Below are positions 30,601 through 42,238 of a stretch of DNA of 64,000 bases, one piece after another. Under the pieces are notes generated by a model that was not told the DNA's origin, did not search any database, and worked only from the letters and a program-made list of their open reading frames with translations. Positions within the stretch are counted from its first letter, which is position 1. Each line of letters begins with the position of its first letter. A program made the translations under genes and the position numbers. This DNA comes from Notospermus geniculatus (Eukaryota > Nemertea > Pilidiophora > Heteronemertea > Lineidae). The stretch spans positions 9,246 to 73,245 of the forward strand of contig NMRB01001680.1 of NCBI GenBank assembly GCA_002633025.1. Reading direction: 5' to 3'.

Positions 30601-33600
30601 GGATGAAGATGGCATGATGTTCAACTTCAGTTTTCGTTCACTCAACATGGATGATGGCCAAGAGGTTGATGACCAAACCAATATGTTAGCTGATGAGTTC
30701 AGAGTTTCGTCACAGCAGGCTGATAAACATGTGGACTTCACGCCAGCCCCTCCACCTGAAGTGCTCATCCGCCACCCCGTCCCGGCTACAGGAAAGGACG
30801 ATGATATACGTAAACTCAAGGCCATTCTAGATGATGTCATTGTGAAGATGGATAGCCATAACTGTGATCGATTCCTCTTTCCAGCTGACCACAAACTGAA
30901 CAATAACCTCTTGCTGTTACAAGAAGATCAGGAGAAATACAAAAAATTCATCACAGAGTTCCCACCACTTCACACCCGAAAGTCAAAGATTGTTAACTTA
31001 CTTAGTGCCTACGGGCATGCTGGACTCGCCCACCTCTTAAAATACATGCGCGACAATCAAAAGGATGATGAACCAATGAAATTGATTGAGCTGCGACACA
31101 TTGAGACCGCCACCAAACAAGTGTCCCGGCTAGCCATCGCACTCCAAATGTCATTAATGCTGAAATTTATTGAAAAGCTCCACCCTGAAGAAGCGGCAAA
31201 TTTGGTAGCTGATCTGCAAAGTGGTGATGTCAAGGATGGAAGCAATTGGTCTGCTCGTTATGATGAGTACCTTATGCAAGAAGCCAAGACAAGTGGTACG
31301 TTTGCACTTCACGTGGACATGCTAAAACACTGCAATGAAGTACGGGCTCTGCATACTGCCGAACGCCTTGGAGGACAAACAGGCTACAATCTGATGGTGG
31401 CAGCAGTCAAATCCTCGCTGCCCTTTGCTTTCACAAATGGAGCCACTTCCTACGCACCTTTCACTACAAGGCTGTTGTACGCTAACAGCAAAGCAGGGCT
31501 TTTCTATCAAGAGATGAAGAAGACACTCTTTTCTATCCCACACAAGAAGGATGGGGCCAACTTCGGCCTTGATGCTTTCAGAGAGCTTGACCACATCAGT
31601 GCTGTCAAAGCATTTCGTCCCGGTGCTCCATTAGATGCCATCGTCAAGCGAATGTCATTGATTGACATATTCGAACTTATAGATGCAAAGAGACGTGGTG
31701 CCCTACTGATTAGCAGTGAGAGTAATACAGATGTCCGCGATGCAATGGGATCAAAAGTCCTCTTCAAGGCATACTCAGATATTGACTACAAACACATCTT
31801 TCCGGTGGCAATGATGATCATAAATCAAGGGATCCTTGCCACAGAGGGTGAACTACCTACAAATGCCTACGAAGTCAACCGGCCAACCCTTCCACCCACA
31901 TACCTGGATAGAGAGACTGAAGAAGTTGGACGATTCATGGTACTGAAATACGCTGCAACGGCTGGCTTGTTTGGAATGACAGAAGAGGACATACCTGACA
32001 TATCGTCTGTGAACGGACCGAAGCAACTCCTTTCGAAGGTGAAAAAAGGAGAGAGTGACACCATTAACCGCACCAAGGTAACAGTCCGTCAGAGATCCAT
32101 TAATCCAGTGGAAGCAAAATCCAAAAAAAGAGTGCAAGAGGTAAAGAAGGAGTCCAATGTCCTCGACGCAGAAAAGTCTGAGTATAACAACTGTCAGGCC
32201 CTCCTGTCTCCCGATGGAAATAAACATAATGTTGCAAAACACAGTGCTGTCAACTCAGCCCTTCTGAAGTTGATAACGAGCGCCTCTCACTCTGACACAG
32301 CTGATGCCATTGACACTGTCACAACCACCTCTCAGGATGAGCGTGCCACAAGAGTTGCCTTAAACTTGAATGCAATGCCTGAGAAGAAGAAGAGACAACA
32401 GTGGTGCCAGAAGGAAAAGCTTGTCCTCACTAAAACTAAGCTGAAGAACATCCCAGCCAACATTGCCTCATCCGTCCAAGTTATCACCGTGGAGTTTGCA
32501 GGACAAAAGTTCTCCTTTAAAGGAAAAACTGGAAAACAGTTCGTTGATGGTGTCACTAGCCAGGTCATACGTCCACTTCTTCACAAATTCCCGGCAACGT
32601 CGCGTATGATAATTTGTGAAGAGAAATACCTCTACACGCCAGATATTCTGAAGGGTCCAACCAGGAAAAAGAGAACTAAAGCTTCACAGAAAAACAAAAG
32701 CGTGACCGTGTCTCATCTAAAAACTGACGAACAAATAGTCAGCGCCACCAGAACGGACAATTTTGCGATCACACATACAGCAGCTGGCAAGAAACTGATC
32801 AGTACATGGTTGGCGCAAAACATCAGTGACATTGATATCCATACAAATATCACAATAGACATCGACAGCGAGCAAATCGTGAGAGGTGACAGTTCTGTAC
32901 CTCTACGCGCAGAATTCTCCCAAGATGGACTGAATAGAACTTTCGAACTGCCTCTCACGCAAAGAAAAGGGGAGGCAGAACTTGCACAGATAGACTGGCT
33001 GCTTGATATTCTTCCTAACCTAGAACGAGGGAAGGGAGTTATGGCAGTTGTCACCTCAGGAGATATTGATGCTGTTGTATTACATCTGTTGGCATTGGCT
33101 GTTTTGAAGTGGCCAAGGGATGAGCACAACCATTTCATCCATCCCTTGTTTGTCCTTCTCAGAAAAAACAAGAAGCGGTACGATCTCTACAATGTGACAG
33201 GCATTGCTGAACACTTATGGAGGATATACTCCACACTGAAGATGCTGCCACAGTTGTTGCATTAACACTGTCTCTTGGGGGGAATGACTTCCTTCTCAAG
33301 TTCCATGGCATTCACCACGAGGCTTGGCTTAACAGGGTTGTAAGTGATTGTTTGAACACTCTGTTCATCATCCAACGTGAGGAAGGAAAGGTTACATCAG
33401 TGAAACTGAATGCAGTGGTGTATAAAGCACTTGTGAAATCTTTGTACTGCCCTAAAGGACTGGATCCAAGCAAGCTCACATTGGAGGCCGTGAGACAGCT
33501 GACAGTAGTGAAGAATGGCCAATACAGGCCCAATTGGCAGTGGATGCCACCACCATCAGTTATTGATCGGTTGATAATTCACATCGATGCTACGTTTGAA

Positions 33601-34035
33601 TATCTTCTGACAATGGGCATTCCAAATGCAAAAGTTCCGTCAGTACCTTGCATCAAAGAGGATGAGCATGGGAACCTGCTGTACGACTTTGGACCTGAAA
33701 TGAAGTACAGTAACAGAGATGAGACTGTAGTCATTCCCGAAGAAACGCTGCAGCAGATGGTCGAAAGTGCAAAAATAGTACAGACGAAACGACCCAGGAA
33801 GAAACGTCAACTCCCCAATACACCATCAAAAACAACCGGTCAACCAAAAAGACGAGACCAAAGAAAGACGCCAAGGTGGGTTGTTTATACGATCTGCAAC
33901 ATGACAATACCGAATAACATGATTATTCTGACAAATTAGTTTAAAAACATACCTAGAAATCCCCAAATAAGCAAAATCAACATCTTTGATTTTAATTTCA
34001 GGAAGCAACAAAGACCAACAGCAGCAGCAGACTAA
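27686..34035 (+). CDS. Giant transposase-like protein with XPG/FEN-like nuclease region (possible Academ transposase)
   Basis: Exons: 27686-27782 (acceptor TTTAG, donor GTACGT), 28174-33875 and 34002-34035 (donor GTGGGT, acceptor TTTCAG, stop TAA); the phases fit. A 5' start exon is not seen. The long exon has one frame break between about 33217 and 33265, just inside the nuclease region. The middle has CPVC (~29446) and VDNLVRL (~29957), a Cys-rich stretch (30024-30130), and repeated acidic Ser/Asp units (30340-30470). The C-terminal region has EAELAQID (~32972), SGDIDAVVL (~33055) and LGGNDFL (~33277), an acidic pattern like XPG/FEN1 PIN nucleases. Academ transposons pair a transposase with such a nuclease. 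Family assignment is inference, and a DUF6589-like relative is the alternative. Confidence 0.6.
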
Positions 34036-35848
34036 AGAATGTTAGTTGGTCCTCGGCTAATTGTCAAAATAGGTATGCAAATTATTTTACTTAGATTTAA
34101 CTGTAATAATATGATAATTGCTTTTCCCAGTATACACTTCCACATTTATGGTCCACATTTCGGCTGTGTAAAAATGACGTCAATCACATAAAATCTTTAT
34201 GACATGAATAAAATTGTTCATAATATATTTTTAAATATTCTATTTTATTGTTGATTAGGTGTAGCCTACATCAGCCATCACCCACAAAGAATGAAGTTGG
34301 CCATAACCAAGCTGACATTTACTGGGGGAAAGAGAGGACCATGAAGTGACAGGGACAGCTGGAGACGACATGATTGCACCAATGATTTGTTTCAGTCTTA
34401 ACCAGAAGTAAAACTAAAATATGTGAATGCATGCACAGAAGTAATGCCAGGCAATGTAAAGTCTGAACAAATCACATTCAGACAGACAGACAGAACTGAA
34501 AAGCTTTTCAGTTGATAGCCTTGTCTGCTGTTGATGTACCACAATATTGCGTTCAAAATGCATAACGAGCAAGAAAGTTGCTCCATCATTGGCACCCTTC
34601 ATCACTCATTTATACTTAACCTACAGACTAACATTTTATCAAGCAAGATAAAATCAGGTTTATCAGAAAGCATGTAAATTGTTATATTATACAGCTTCCA
34701 ATGTATCATTTTGTTCAAAAAGGGAACTTCTGGCATGTCCAGCTATACACATACTCATTCCTCCCACGAAAACAGTGTGTTATGGGTACATCTTTTATCC
34801 GGTGGGTCCACATTTGAGGTCTATAATGTTTACAGTGGGAAGGATAAACTGCAGAGAAACGGCCTACGGTTCTCCATATTTTAAAGATGTATAACGGGTA
34901 TTTTCGCGGGCCATGATTTACATTTTGTTTGTGTGTGTCCAGTGTTTCATTGTCTTAGGGGTAATTTGTTGGTGGCATGCCCATCTAAAAATTCTTTCGA
35001 CACCAAGACTATTCAATGTGGGTTGGCGTGTCCCAAAACGTCCAAATAACATGATGTAAACATCCATGTCTACAAAACATTGAGTGTAAACATGAAGTCG
35101 TGATATATAAGAGAGCACGCTCAATTATCGCTATTTTCTGCATGTATTTCGTTCATGTACAAAAAATGTATCGTTAGCATGCTCCTTATTGTCGATTGGA
35201 TATACCCAGGGTCATGAGTTATCATTTCTTGACCGGAGTTACAAAATTACATGTACAATGGAGTGATTAGTTGCTTGTTTTTGTGTACTGATGTTATACA
35301 ATCAGTTGAATGAAGATTAAATGTACATGTATGTGACCCATCACATCAAGTCAGGTATAATTAAAGTCGCACAAGATATGAACCAAAATGAACTACACGT
35401 AAAATAGCCCCAGGAGATAAAGGAATTTTACAGGGGCAGACAATAAGCCTGGGCCTGCAGAAATTGACAAAACGTTCATCTCAACCTGCCAAGTTCAGAC
35501 GACTTAATACCTGACTTGATGTGATGGGTATACATATTTTTAGCCATTTAGGCCTACCTGTATCTACAGGCATAGGCCTAGAGTCTAGCAGTCTGTTGAG
35601 ACCGATTCGATGCCTTTAGTAAATGCACCAAAAGACTGCAAAAGGCACTGGCAAGATTTACCAGTGTATCTGAATAATGTAATGATGAGTAGATCTCATT
35701 ATGAATAAATCCCATATAAATGGTAAAATGTAGGCCTAATAGGGTTAACAACTTAAGAGCCTGGCATTTATGACTGTTAATCACTAAGATAAACAATCAA
35801 TTAGAAGCACGCTTGCCTCCCAGATGATGGCCTACTTTCCCCGGCACA
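34036..35848. other. 3' flank of the giant gene; no other gene recognised
   Basis: Possible untranslated exon junctions (donor at 34072, acceptor near 34258) follow the stop codon. 35500-35800 has several TAGGCCTA octamers. I see no second gene. Confidence 0.35.
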
Positions 35849-36250
35849 CTATTCTCCGCATCTGTTCCTAATAAAGGAGCCGCACCAGTGGTGCTGGGGC
35901 TTTGACGTTTTGCTGGAGTCTGTTAATCTTTGAGTCATCGGCAAAAAGCCCGATGTAGGTGTCGTCGTTGACAACATCAGCCAGATCGTTAATATACAAG
36001 TTAAATAACAGAGGTCCCAAGATTGACCCCTGGGTACACCAGAGGTCACATCCAGTAATGGAGATTCACTTCCGTTAACAACCACCCTCTGAGATCTACC
36101 AGATAAGTAATCAGTGAGCCAATCTAAAAGAAGGCCACAAATGCCAAATGACCTGCTCTTAAGCTGGAGACACACTGCAAACTGTTCATCACCAATTATT
36201 GGAACCAGGTGACCTGTACTTGGCCAAGTCTTTAAATACGAGCAAAACAC
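35849..36250 (-). pseudogene. LINE reverse-transcriptase fragment
   Basis: The minus strand reads LLLDWLTDYLSGRSQRVVVNG and VTSGVPRGQ, both strong RT palm signatures. After a frameshift near 36020 the catalytic FADDSK is readable at about 35940, followed by a short remainder. Both ends are truncated. Confidence 0.8.
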
Positions 36251-36267
36251 ATTTTGCTGGAGTCTGC

Positions 36268-36668
36268 TAGGTAATAATTATTTACTACCTTGGTAGTATT
36301 TAATTCTTACCTAGGTAATAATTATTTACTACCTTGGTAGTATTTAATTCTTACCTAGGTAATAATTATTTACTACCTTGGTAGTATTTAATTCTTACCT
36401 AGGTAATAATTATTTACTACCATGGTAGTATTTAATTCTTACCTAGGTAATAATTCGTACTTCGGAAACAGAAGTACGAATTCTTACCTAGGTAATAATT
36501 ATTTACTACCATGGTAATATTTAATTTTTACCTAGGTAATAATTCGAATTATTACCTAGGTAAGAATTAACTACTGCCATGGTAGTAATATTTTATTACC
36601 TAGGTAAGAATTATTTACTACCATGGTAGAAAATATTTACTAGCATGGTAGTAAATAATTACAGCATG
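36268..36668. repeat. Palindromic AT-rich tandem array, ~44-bp unit
   Basis: CCTAGGTAATAATTATTTAC and TACCTTGGTAGTATTTAATT alternate at least seven times. The core sites CCTAGG, CCATGG and CCTTGG are each palindromic or nearly so. The central segment at about 36455-36478 (CGTACTTC, spacer, GAAGTACG) makes the two halves of the array inverted to each other. It ends ~50 bp from a predicted exon. Confidence 0.9.
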
Positions 36669-36722
36669 GTGGAGTTATGGCAGGGACGGCTTGCGATAGT
36701 AAACTAGGCCTTCCCTACTTAC

Positions 36723-36925
36723 CACGAATGAAATAGTCCTAGCACCATCCATACACGATTCCAGTATTTGCATGGCCTTCTCTGGCCCAGTGTGGTCGTC
36801 CGTCACCCAGTCCATCATCCCCCAGTGCAGGTCCATGATGTGTAACTCATACCCTCTCTTCTTACAGTACTCCTTTAACTCTGGATAAGCTATCTGGATC
36901 ATACGACTCCGCTCTCCAACAGAAT
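36723..36925 (-). CDS. Exon of a NWD/DUF4062-type gene
   Basis: Bounded by a consensus acceptor (TTTTCTAAG) and donor (GTGGTAAGT). Encodes ~67 residues with SVGERSRMIQIAYPELKEYC and HIMDLHWGMMDWVTDDH. These match the N-terminal DUF4062-like region of NWD1/NPHP3-type proteins, where PEL..YC and the D(M/L).WG motif are typical. In those proteins this region precedes a NACHT ATPase. Upstream exon(s) should lie toward 40267, across a transposon and the sequence gap. Downstream exons lie toward lower coordinates and are not visible in this window. Confidence 0.65.
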
Positions 36926-37092
36926 CTTAGAAAAGAAAGGCACAACGTACAGTAGTGTGCAAAACTAAACACTTGCCATGAACTGGAAAACGAAGTAGGC
37001 CTATTATTTCAATGAAATGACCCCAAAAAGACAGTTTACAGAAAAATACCTGCTCAGAGCCTCCAGCATTGCGACATTAAGCTAGGAATTCA

Positions 37093-37266
37093 CTGCTGGT
37101 TTTCTGCTTTGCGACTTGCTTTTGCCACTTTTTCTTGCTTTGCAACCTGCTACCTGCTACCGATTCAATACGATCGCAAGGAACTGATACCGGTCGCCGA
37201 ACGATTCCCGACTGAAATTGAGTGCCCAGTAGTTGCAAAGCAAGTCGCAAAGCAAAATCAGGTAGG
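37093..37266. mobile_element. MITE, family M2 copy 2
   Basis: CTTTGCGACTTGCTTTTGCC...GCAAAGCAAGTCGCAAAGCA ends with the core GATCGCAAGGAACTGATACCGG. It is the same family as 3722-3957. Confidence 0.7.
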
Positions 37267-37285
37267 CCTAGATTCCATGCTTTAA

Positions 37286-39511
37286 GGCGGGGGGCTACCT
37301 ATAGCTGAGCTCATTCCCTAGTGGCAATCCACGGAACTGGCCTTTGTGCGACCAGTCATTCACATTCAGATTAAATCCGCTCACCCTGGTACAGTAGAAC
37401 CTCACTATTGCGGACACCCTTGGGACTGAGCTCAGCTGTCCGTAATAGTGAGGTGTCCGCAATATTGAAACTCCCATCAATAACGGACACCAGTTTTTGG
37501 AAAATTCGGGACTGGACAAACACTGATTCACCCAGGATGTTGGAGGGGCAGGGTGGGGATTCTATAAAGGGGCACTTTCCAGCTTGATTGGGTTCCAACG
37601 TGGGGCAACTACAGCAGAAGTTTTCATCCAAAAGGGCCAAATTCACTAGCCTCTCATACTACGCGAGGCTCAATCCAGATTCAGCATGACGTTAAAAAGG
37701 GCACCTCCAACTTGAGCAGCATAGCTGGTTGCAGAGGGGTAGGCTACACTTCTGGCTCTGCAACCAGCTGGACACTTCATTCTCTTACACAGAAACTAAA
37801 AATATTTTATTCAGTTGAGGTAAGTCAAGTGATACTGATAGTATGCATGGTATCACATTCCTTGAAGTTCAGTTACTGCGCTTTTGAGTTTTACTTACTA
37901 CTAACGAATTTTGTGTTACTGTTTACTGTTCATAGTTGGCCCAAGTACTGGTTGTGGTATGACTGGCTTGCTGATGAGTCCAGGTCAAACTGCATGGGCC
38001 CCTAACCTTTATGGACGAAACTGAAATCACCACACACACTCAGCACAGGCTGGGTTCAAGCAACTATAATTGTCCACTTTTTCACTGAGTGAATGACCCT
38101 GGTAAAAACTGTTCAGCCCCAACAAGGCTTTCATGGAGAGCCAAGTGGTGATTTCAGTCCAGGCCTTTTGCCTGTTGTTATTCTCTTCCAGCATACCAAG
38201 CCGCAGGGCACACAGACGGATCGAAATGCACAGTTCTCGTCGCAAGTTTAGTTATCTGCGCATCGTTATTATTCAAATGTGTTACGACGGCCGTTTGGTG
38301 CCAGAGTTAGGGGCTGCGTGGCGGGATTTTTGGGCCACTTGGGCGGCAAAAAAGGGCAGAGTGGCGGGACCCGGCAAGGGCATGGCGGCGCGCCACTCCA
38401 TTTATTGCCAGGGGAATCACTGGNNNNNNNNNNNNNNNNNNNNNNNNNNNNNNNNNNNNNNNNNNNNNNNNNNNNNNNNNNNNNNNNNNNNNNNNNNNNN
38501 NNNNNNNNNNNNNNNNNNNNNNNNNNNNNNNNNNNNNNNNNNNNNNNNNNNNNNNNNNNNNNNNNNNNNNNNNNNNNNNNNNNNNNNNNNNNNNNNNNNN
38601 NNNNNNNNNNNNNNNNNNNNNNNNNNNNNNNNNNNNNNNNNNNNNNNNNNNNNNNNNNNNNNNNNNNNNNNNNNNNNNNNNNNNNNNNNNNNNNNNNNNN
38701 NNNNNNNNNNNNNNNNNNNNNNNNNNNNNNNNNNNNNNNNNNNNNNNNNNNNNNNNNNNNNNNNNNNNNNNNNNNNNNNNNNNNNNNNNNNNNNNNNNNN
38801 NNNNNNNNNNNNNNNNNNNNNNNNNNNNNNNNNNNNNNNNNNNNNNNNNNNNNNNNNNNNNNNNNNNNNNNNNNNNNNNNNNNNNNNNNNNNNNNNNNNN
38901 NNNNNNNNNNNNNNNNNNNNNNNNNNNNNNNNNNNNNNNNNNNNNNNNNNNNNNNNNNNNNNNNNNNNNNNNNNNNNNNNNNNNNNNNNNNNNNNNNNNN
39001 NNNNNNNNNNNNNNNNNNNNNNNNNNNNNNNNNNNNNNNNNNNNNNNNNNNNNNNNNNNNNNNNNNNNNNNNNNNNNNNNNNNNNNNNNNNNNNNNNNNN
39101 NNNNNNNNNNNNNNNNNNNNNNNNNNNNNNNNNNNNNNNNNNNNNNNNNNNNNNNNNNNNNNNNNNNNNNNNNNNNNNNNNNNNNNNNNNNNNNNNNNNN
39201 NNNNNNNNNNNNNNNNNNNNNNNNNNNNNNNNNNNNNGCATCAGGCCTGTATGTTACAGACTATGTGGGAAACTGATGTGTCGCATCCCAAGTCTGCAAA
39301 ATTGTTTGCGAACTCAAATTTTGACAACTTGTTATAACTTAATTAACTCCATCGTAATTGGTCAAAATGAACAATTCTTTCACAGAACGGGAGCATAAAG
39401 GTTGTAGCTAAAACATTTTGTTGACATCAATTAGTTACTTTTTGTCATGAATATGTTAGGACGCTTGTTTTCAAAGAGCGTCAATAAAGTCGGCATAGGT
39501 AGCCCCCCGCC
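37286..39511. mobile_element. TTAA-flanked element with 17-bp perfect inverted ends, containing the assembly gap
   Basis: TTAA at 37282-37285 and 39512-39515 encloses GGCGGGGGGCTACCTAT (37286-37302) and its exact complement (39495-39511). No transposase is visible, but 814 bp are missing (38424-39237). A pogo/Tigger-like end (CAGTAGAACCTCACTATTG at about 37391) suggests a nested insertion. It lies between two minus-strand exons and is therefore probably intronic. Confidence 0.65.
38424..39237. other. Assembly gap (Ns)
   Basis: 814 undetermined bases. Reading frames crossing it are meaningless. Confidence 1.
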
Positions 39512-39634
39512 TTAACATGACGTACGATGTATGCACAGTCATGTACAATGTACATGTATTTGGACATGCACTCCCAAGTAATTCACATTTTAGAAAATAA
39601 ATCATGTTGAAACCATGTAAAACAGAAAGTTTAC

Positions 39635-40267
39635 CTGTAAATGCTGAGCTGATATAAACCCTATCTTGGAATCTGTTGGTACTTTCACGTTCATCGAACC
39701 TTTTAATATCCGCTCCACTCTTTCATCGTAGCTGTAACGCTGCGCCTCCCGGGTTTCCGGTCTGTAGACCATCGGGGTCGGCACCGGGCTTACTTCTAAC
39801 GAACTGAAACTCTCATTGTCATTGTCCGTCTGCTCTCTCGTGAGATATTGAACTTCCTGGTCAACCTCGTCGCCAAGTATAGACTTTTCCATCTCTAACT
39901 TCACTTTCGGTTCCGGCGCCGGCGCAGAACTTGCAACAGGCTTTTCCGGTTCCGTTGCTTCTTTTTGCACAACCGTTTTCTTTTCGATTTCGTTTTTATT
40001 TAAAATCTCTGGCTCGTCTTCACACATGGACACACTCTTTTTAAACTTAGGCCGTCCTCCGCTGTCGCTTCAGGTTTGCCTTTCACCTATATTGGGCAAG
40101 ATTTGCTGTTGAGCAGGGATACCATTTGGAGCACCATTCTGAGTAGGTTCTTGGGGTATATTCTTCGCAATTGGTTCCAATTTTCGTTGACGTCCGCGAG
40201 AAGACGTTCCTCTCTTTTCTCCATGTTCGTCGTAGTTATCTAGAAGGGTTGTGACACCCTTTGTGGA
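39635..40267 (-). CDS. Host exon(s) of a disordered protein, with an in-frame TGA
   Basis: The acceptor TTCTTCTCATTTTCCAG sits just before 40267 and a donor CAG|GTAAAC just after 39635. The frame is open across ~210 codons except for one TGA at about 40070 between IGERQT and SDSGGRPKFKK. Residues are Glu/Lys/Pro-rich and predicted disordered, with TLLDNYDEHGEKRG near the start and YSYDERVERILKGSM and SKIGFISAQHLQ near the end. The stop may be real (two exons or a pseudogene), a polymorphism or a sequencing error. It may be the upstream part of the gene whose DUF4062-like exon is at 36723-36925, which has the same strand; I do not recognise the family. Confidence 0.5.
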
Positions 40268-40469
40268 CTGGAAAATGAGAAGAAATACAGGTTTGGTGCT
40301 TACTGCCATGAACCAATACAGGGCATAATGAATAATCGACCAGTCGACTGCTGACAGTGACGACTTTCAGACAACAGATTTAGCTATTTTCAAAATATGT
40401 TTTTCGCGTGCGTTGCACAGCGTCTGAGAAATCGCGATCATTGTAACCGTAGCCTTAAAGAGACCCTAC

Positions 40470-40550
40470 CGGCAGCCTCCTCATAGGTCAAAATCAGGTT
40501 GTCAGTTGCTAGCAGCCTCCTCATAGGTCAAAATCAGGTTGTCAGTTGCC
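40470..40550. repeat. 40-bp tandem duplication
   Basis: CAGCCTCCTCATAGGTCAAA plus the following 20 bp is repeated twice head-to-tail with one or two differences. Confidence 0.9.
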
Positions 40551-40624
40551 AGCGCCACCTGTGATGAAGTGACCACACTGATATGAGCCCATCAGCTAGC
40601 TGCCTATAGGGTACCTTTAAACGG

Positions 40625-41165
40625 GCAGCAGCACATTAGGCAAGGTGACGGCGATATCGCAAGCGATCAGGGCAGACCACACAGAAAGTCCGATACTGCT
40701 TTCGGTGCCTATCGGCGGTTTAATTAATGGGAAAATGCGTTTTAACTAACTGCCGATAGGCGCCGGTGGCACTATCGGACTTTCTGTGCGGTCGGCCCTG
40801 ATCGCCAGCCACTGCAGACTAGGCGATATTTTTCTGTGTGCAGTGGTTGGCTGTATGCTTGGTGCAAGCGATTCCCCTCGCCACAAAATCAAATCAGTTT
40901 GATATTAGGCGATCATCGCTGGCGAGAAGATTCCACGCATCAGCACAGATCTGGCGTCAATGCTCAGTGGCGATCAGAGGTGGCTGCATAGAAACTCTGC
41001 TAGTGCTTCGGGGGTGGCCGCACAGAAACTCCGCTAGCACAACCCATCTGCCGATAGTGCTGTACATTTTTCCATGCATTTAAACACCAATAGGCTGACG
41101 AAGCACTAGCGGAGTTTCTATGTGGCTACCCCTGATCGCTTGTTGTATCGCCCTCACCTCGCCTG
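40625..41165. mobile_element. Two related MITE-like inverted repeats
   Basis: 40640-40825 has arms GCGATCAGGGC...CACAGAAAGTCCGATA and their complement. 40905-41165 has CACAGAAACTCCGCTAG-type arms and their complement, with an extra direct copy. Both carry GCGATCA near the ends, so they are probably the same superfamily. Confidence 0.55.
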
Positions 41166-41183
41166 GTGGCTTCCTGGTTTTAA

Positions 41184-41454
41184 AGCCCCACTGTATTGAA
41201 TGTGAAAAACGCAAATCATCGCCGCGATTCTCGCACGACGTCACGACGTCAGCGTAGTGTAAAATGTACTACGCTCTGTCAGGATACATTAGAGCTCTAC
41301 CTGCAGTTTTTTCCAATGCGTGCTGAAAACTAGGCCTTGATTCTGTGAAGTGCGTATCAGGCAAGCATTTTGGGGACCTTCACGAGGCTATGGGACCTGT
41401 ATGTGCACTCTCCTAACGTTTTGAAAATATCGTAAAATTCAATACTGTGGGGCT
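41184..41454. mobile_element. TTAA-flanked MITE, family T1 copy 1
   Basis: TTAA at 41180-41183 and 41455-41458 flanks AGCCCCACTGTATTGAAT and its complement ATTCAATACTGTGGGGCT. The same end type (AGCACCACGGTATTGCC) is at 46937-47217. Confidence 0.75.
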
Positions 41455-41472
41455 TTAAGATAATGAAGAAAT

Positions 41473-41600
41473 GATAACACCTTTTTCATGATCAACTTTT
41501 TATTATTTCTACCCCTACTAGGTCTTTGTCTGGGACCTGACAAACACCTAGTAGGGGTCGAAGCTAGTCTCAATAATACATAGTTGATCATGAACAAGAG
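41473..41600. repeat. Short hairpin-bearing repeat
   Basis: TTTTTCATGATCAACTTTTT pairs with the downstream AGTTGATCATGAACA, and CCCCTACTAGGT with ACCTAGTAGGGG. It is followed by AAGAGGCCCATGGGCCTTGC, a common invertebrate repeat motif in my experience. Confidence 0.55.
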
Positions 41601-42238
41601 GCCCATGGGCCTTGCGCTCAGCTGACATTTGATGCCTCAGTTTGATAGGCTAAGGCATAAGAGGCACGGTACTGCAGTCTTAGGACGGTTCGTGGATGAT
41701 GTCAAATTTCATTCACCAAGTGTGCATGTTTTGATGTTGTCCGAACGTCTGACTCGTATTGCTATTTTTAGAATCTGCTGGACGCTAATACAGAGTCAGA
41801 TGATGAGTAACCGAAGAACCAGATTTTGGTTCTACGTCATCAGCATGATCAGATCACGGATTGGTGGTTCCCGTATCACGTGACCTCAAACTGTAAAGAT
41901 GGCGATGCTGTGCATTCGCCGATTCGGCTTTTCGAGAGGAATATTTTTCGTGATTTTGATAACAAATTGCGGTTTTCTTAATGTTTGTCTGGCTAAGAGT
42001 GAACAGAGAGCGTGATTGCGANGGTTATTCCGTCAGACAATAGGAGGGGAACACTCACAGATGGGGAACACTCACAGATGTTACACCTGTACACCTGATG
42101 ATTTTGATCGAAATGCAAGCATAGGCTAACTACTGGTACATGGGTAGGCCCACACAATGGACATGATGGCAGTCTTTCGCCTTTCGGCAGTGAGTATTGC
42201 ATTGGTAAAACATGCCGTTTGTCATTTCTTTAAATTAG

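Noticed and set aside
28398-33171. Many minus-strand ORFs under the giant gene
   Set aside because: Antisense shadows; no splice sites or domains.
36268-36668. CRISPR-like array
   Set aside because: Repeats are palindromic and contiguous with no unique spacers, in a eukaryotic setting.
38133-39398. Long ORFs of 270-420 codons across 38133-39398
   Set aside because: Most of their length is the run of Ns, so they are artefacts.
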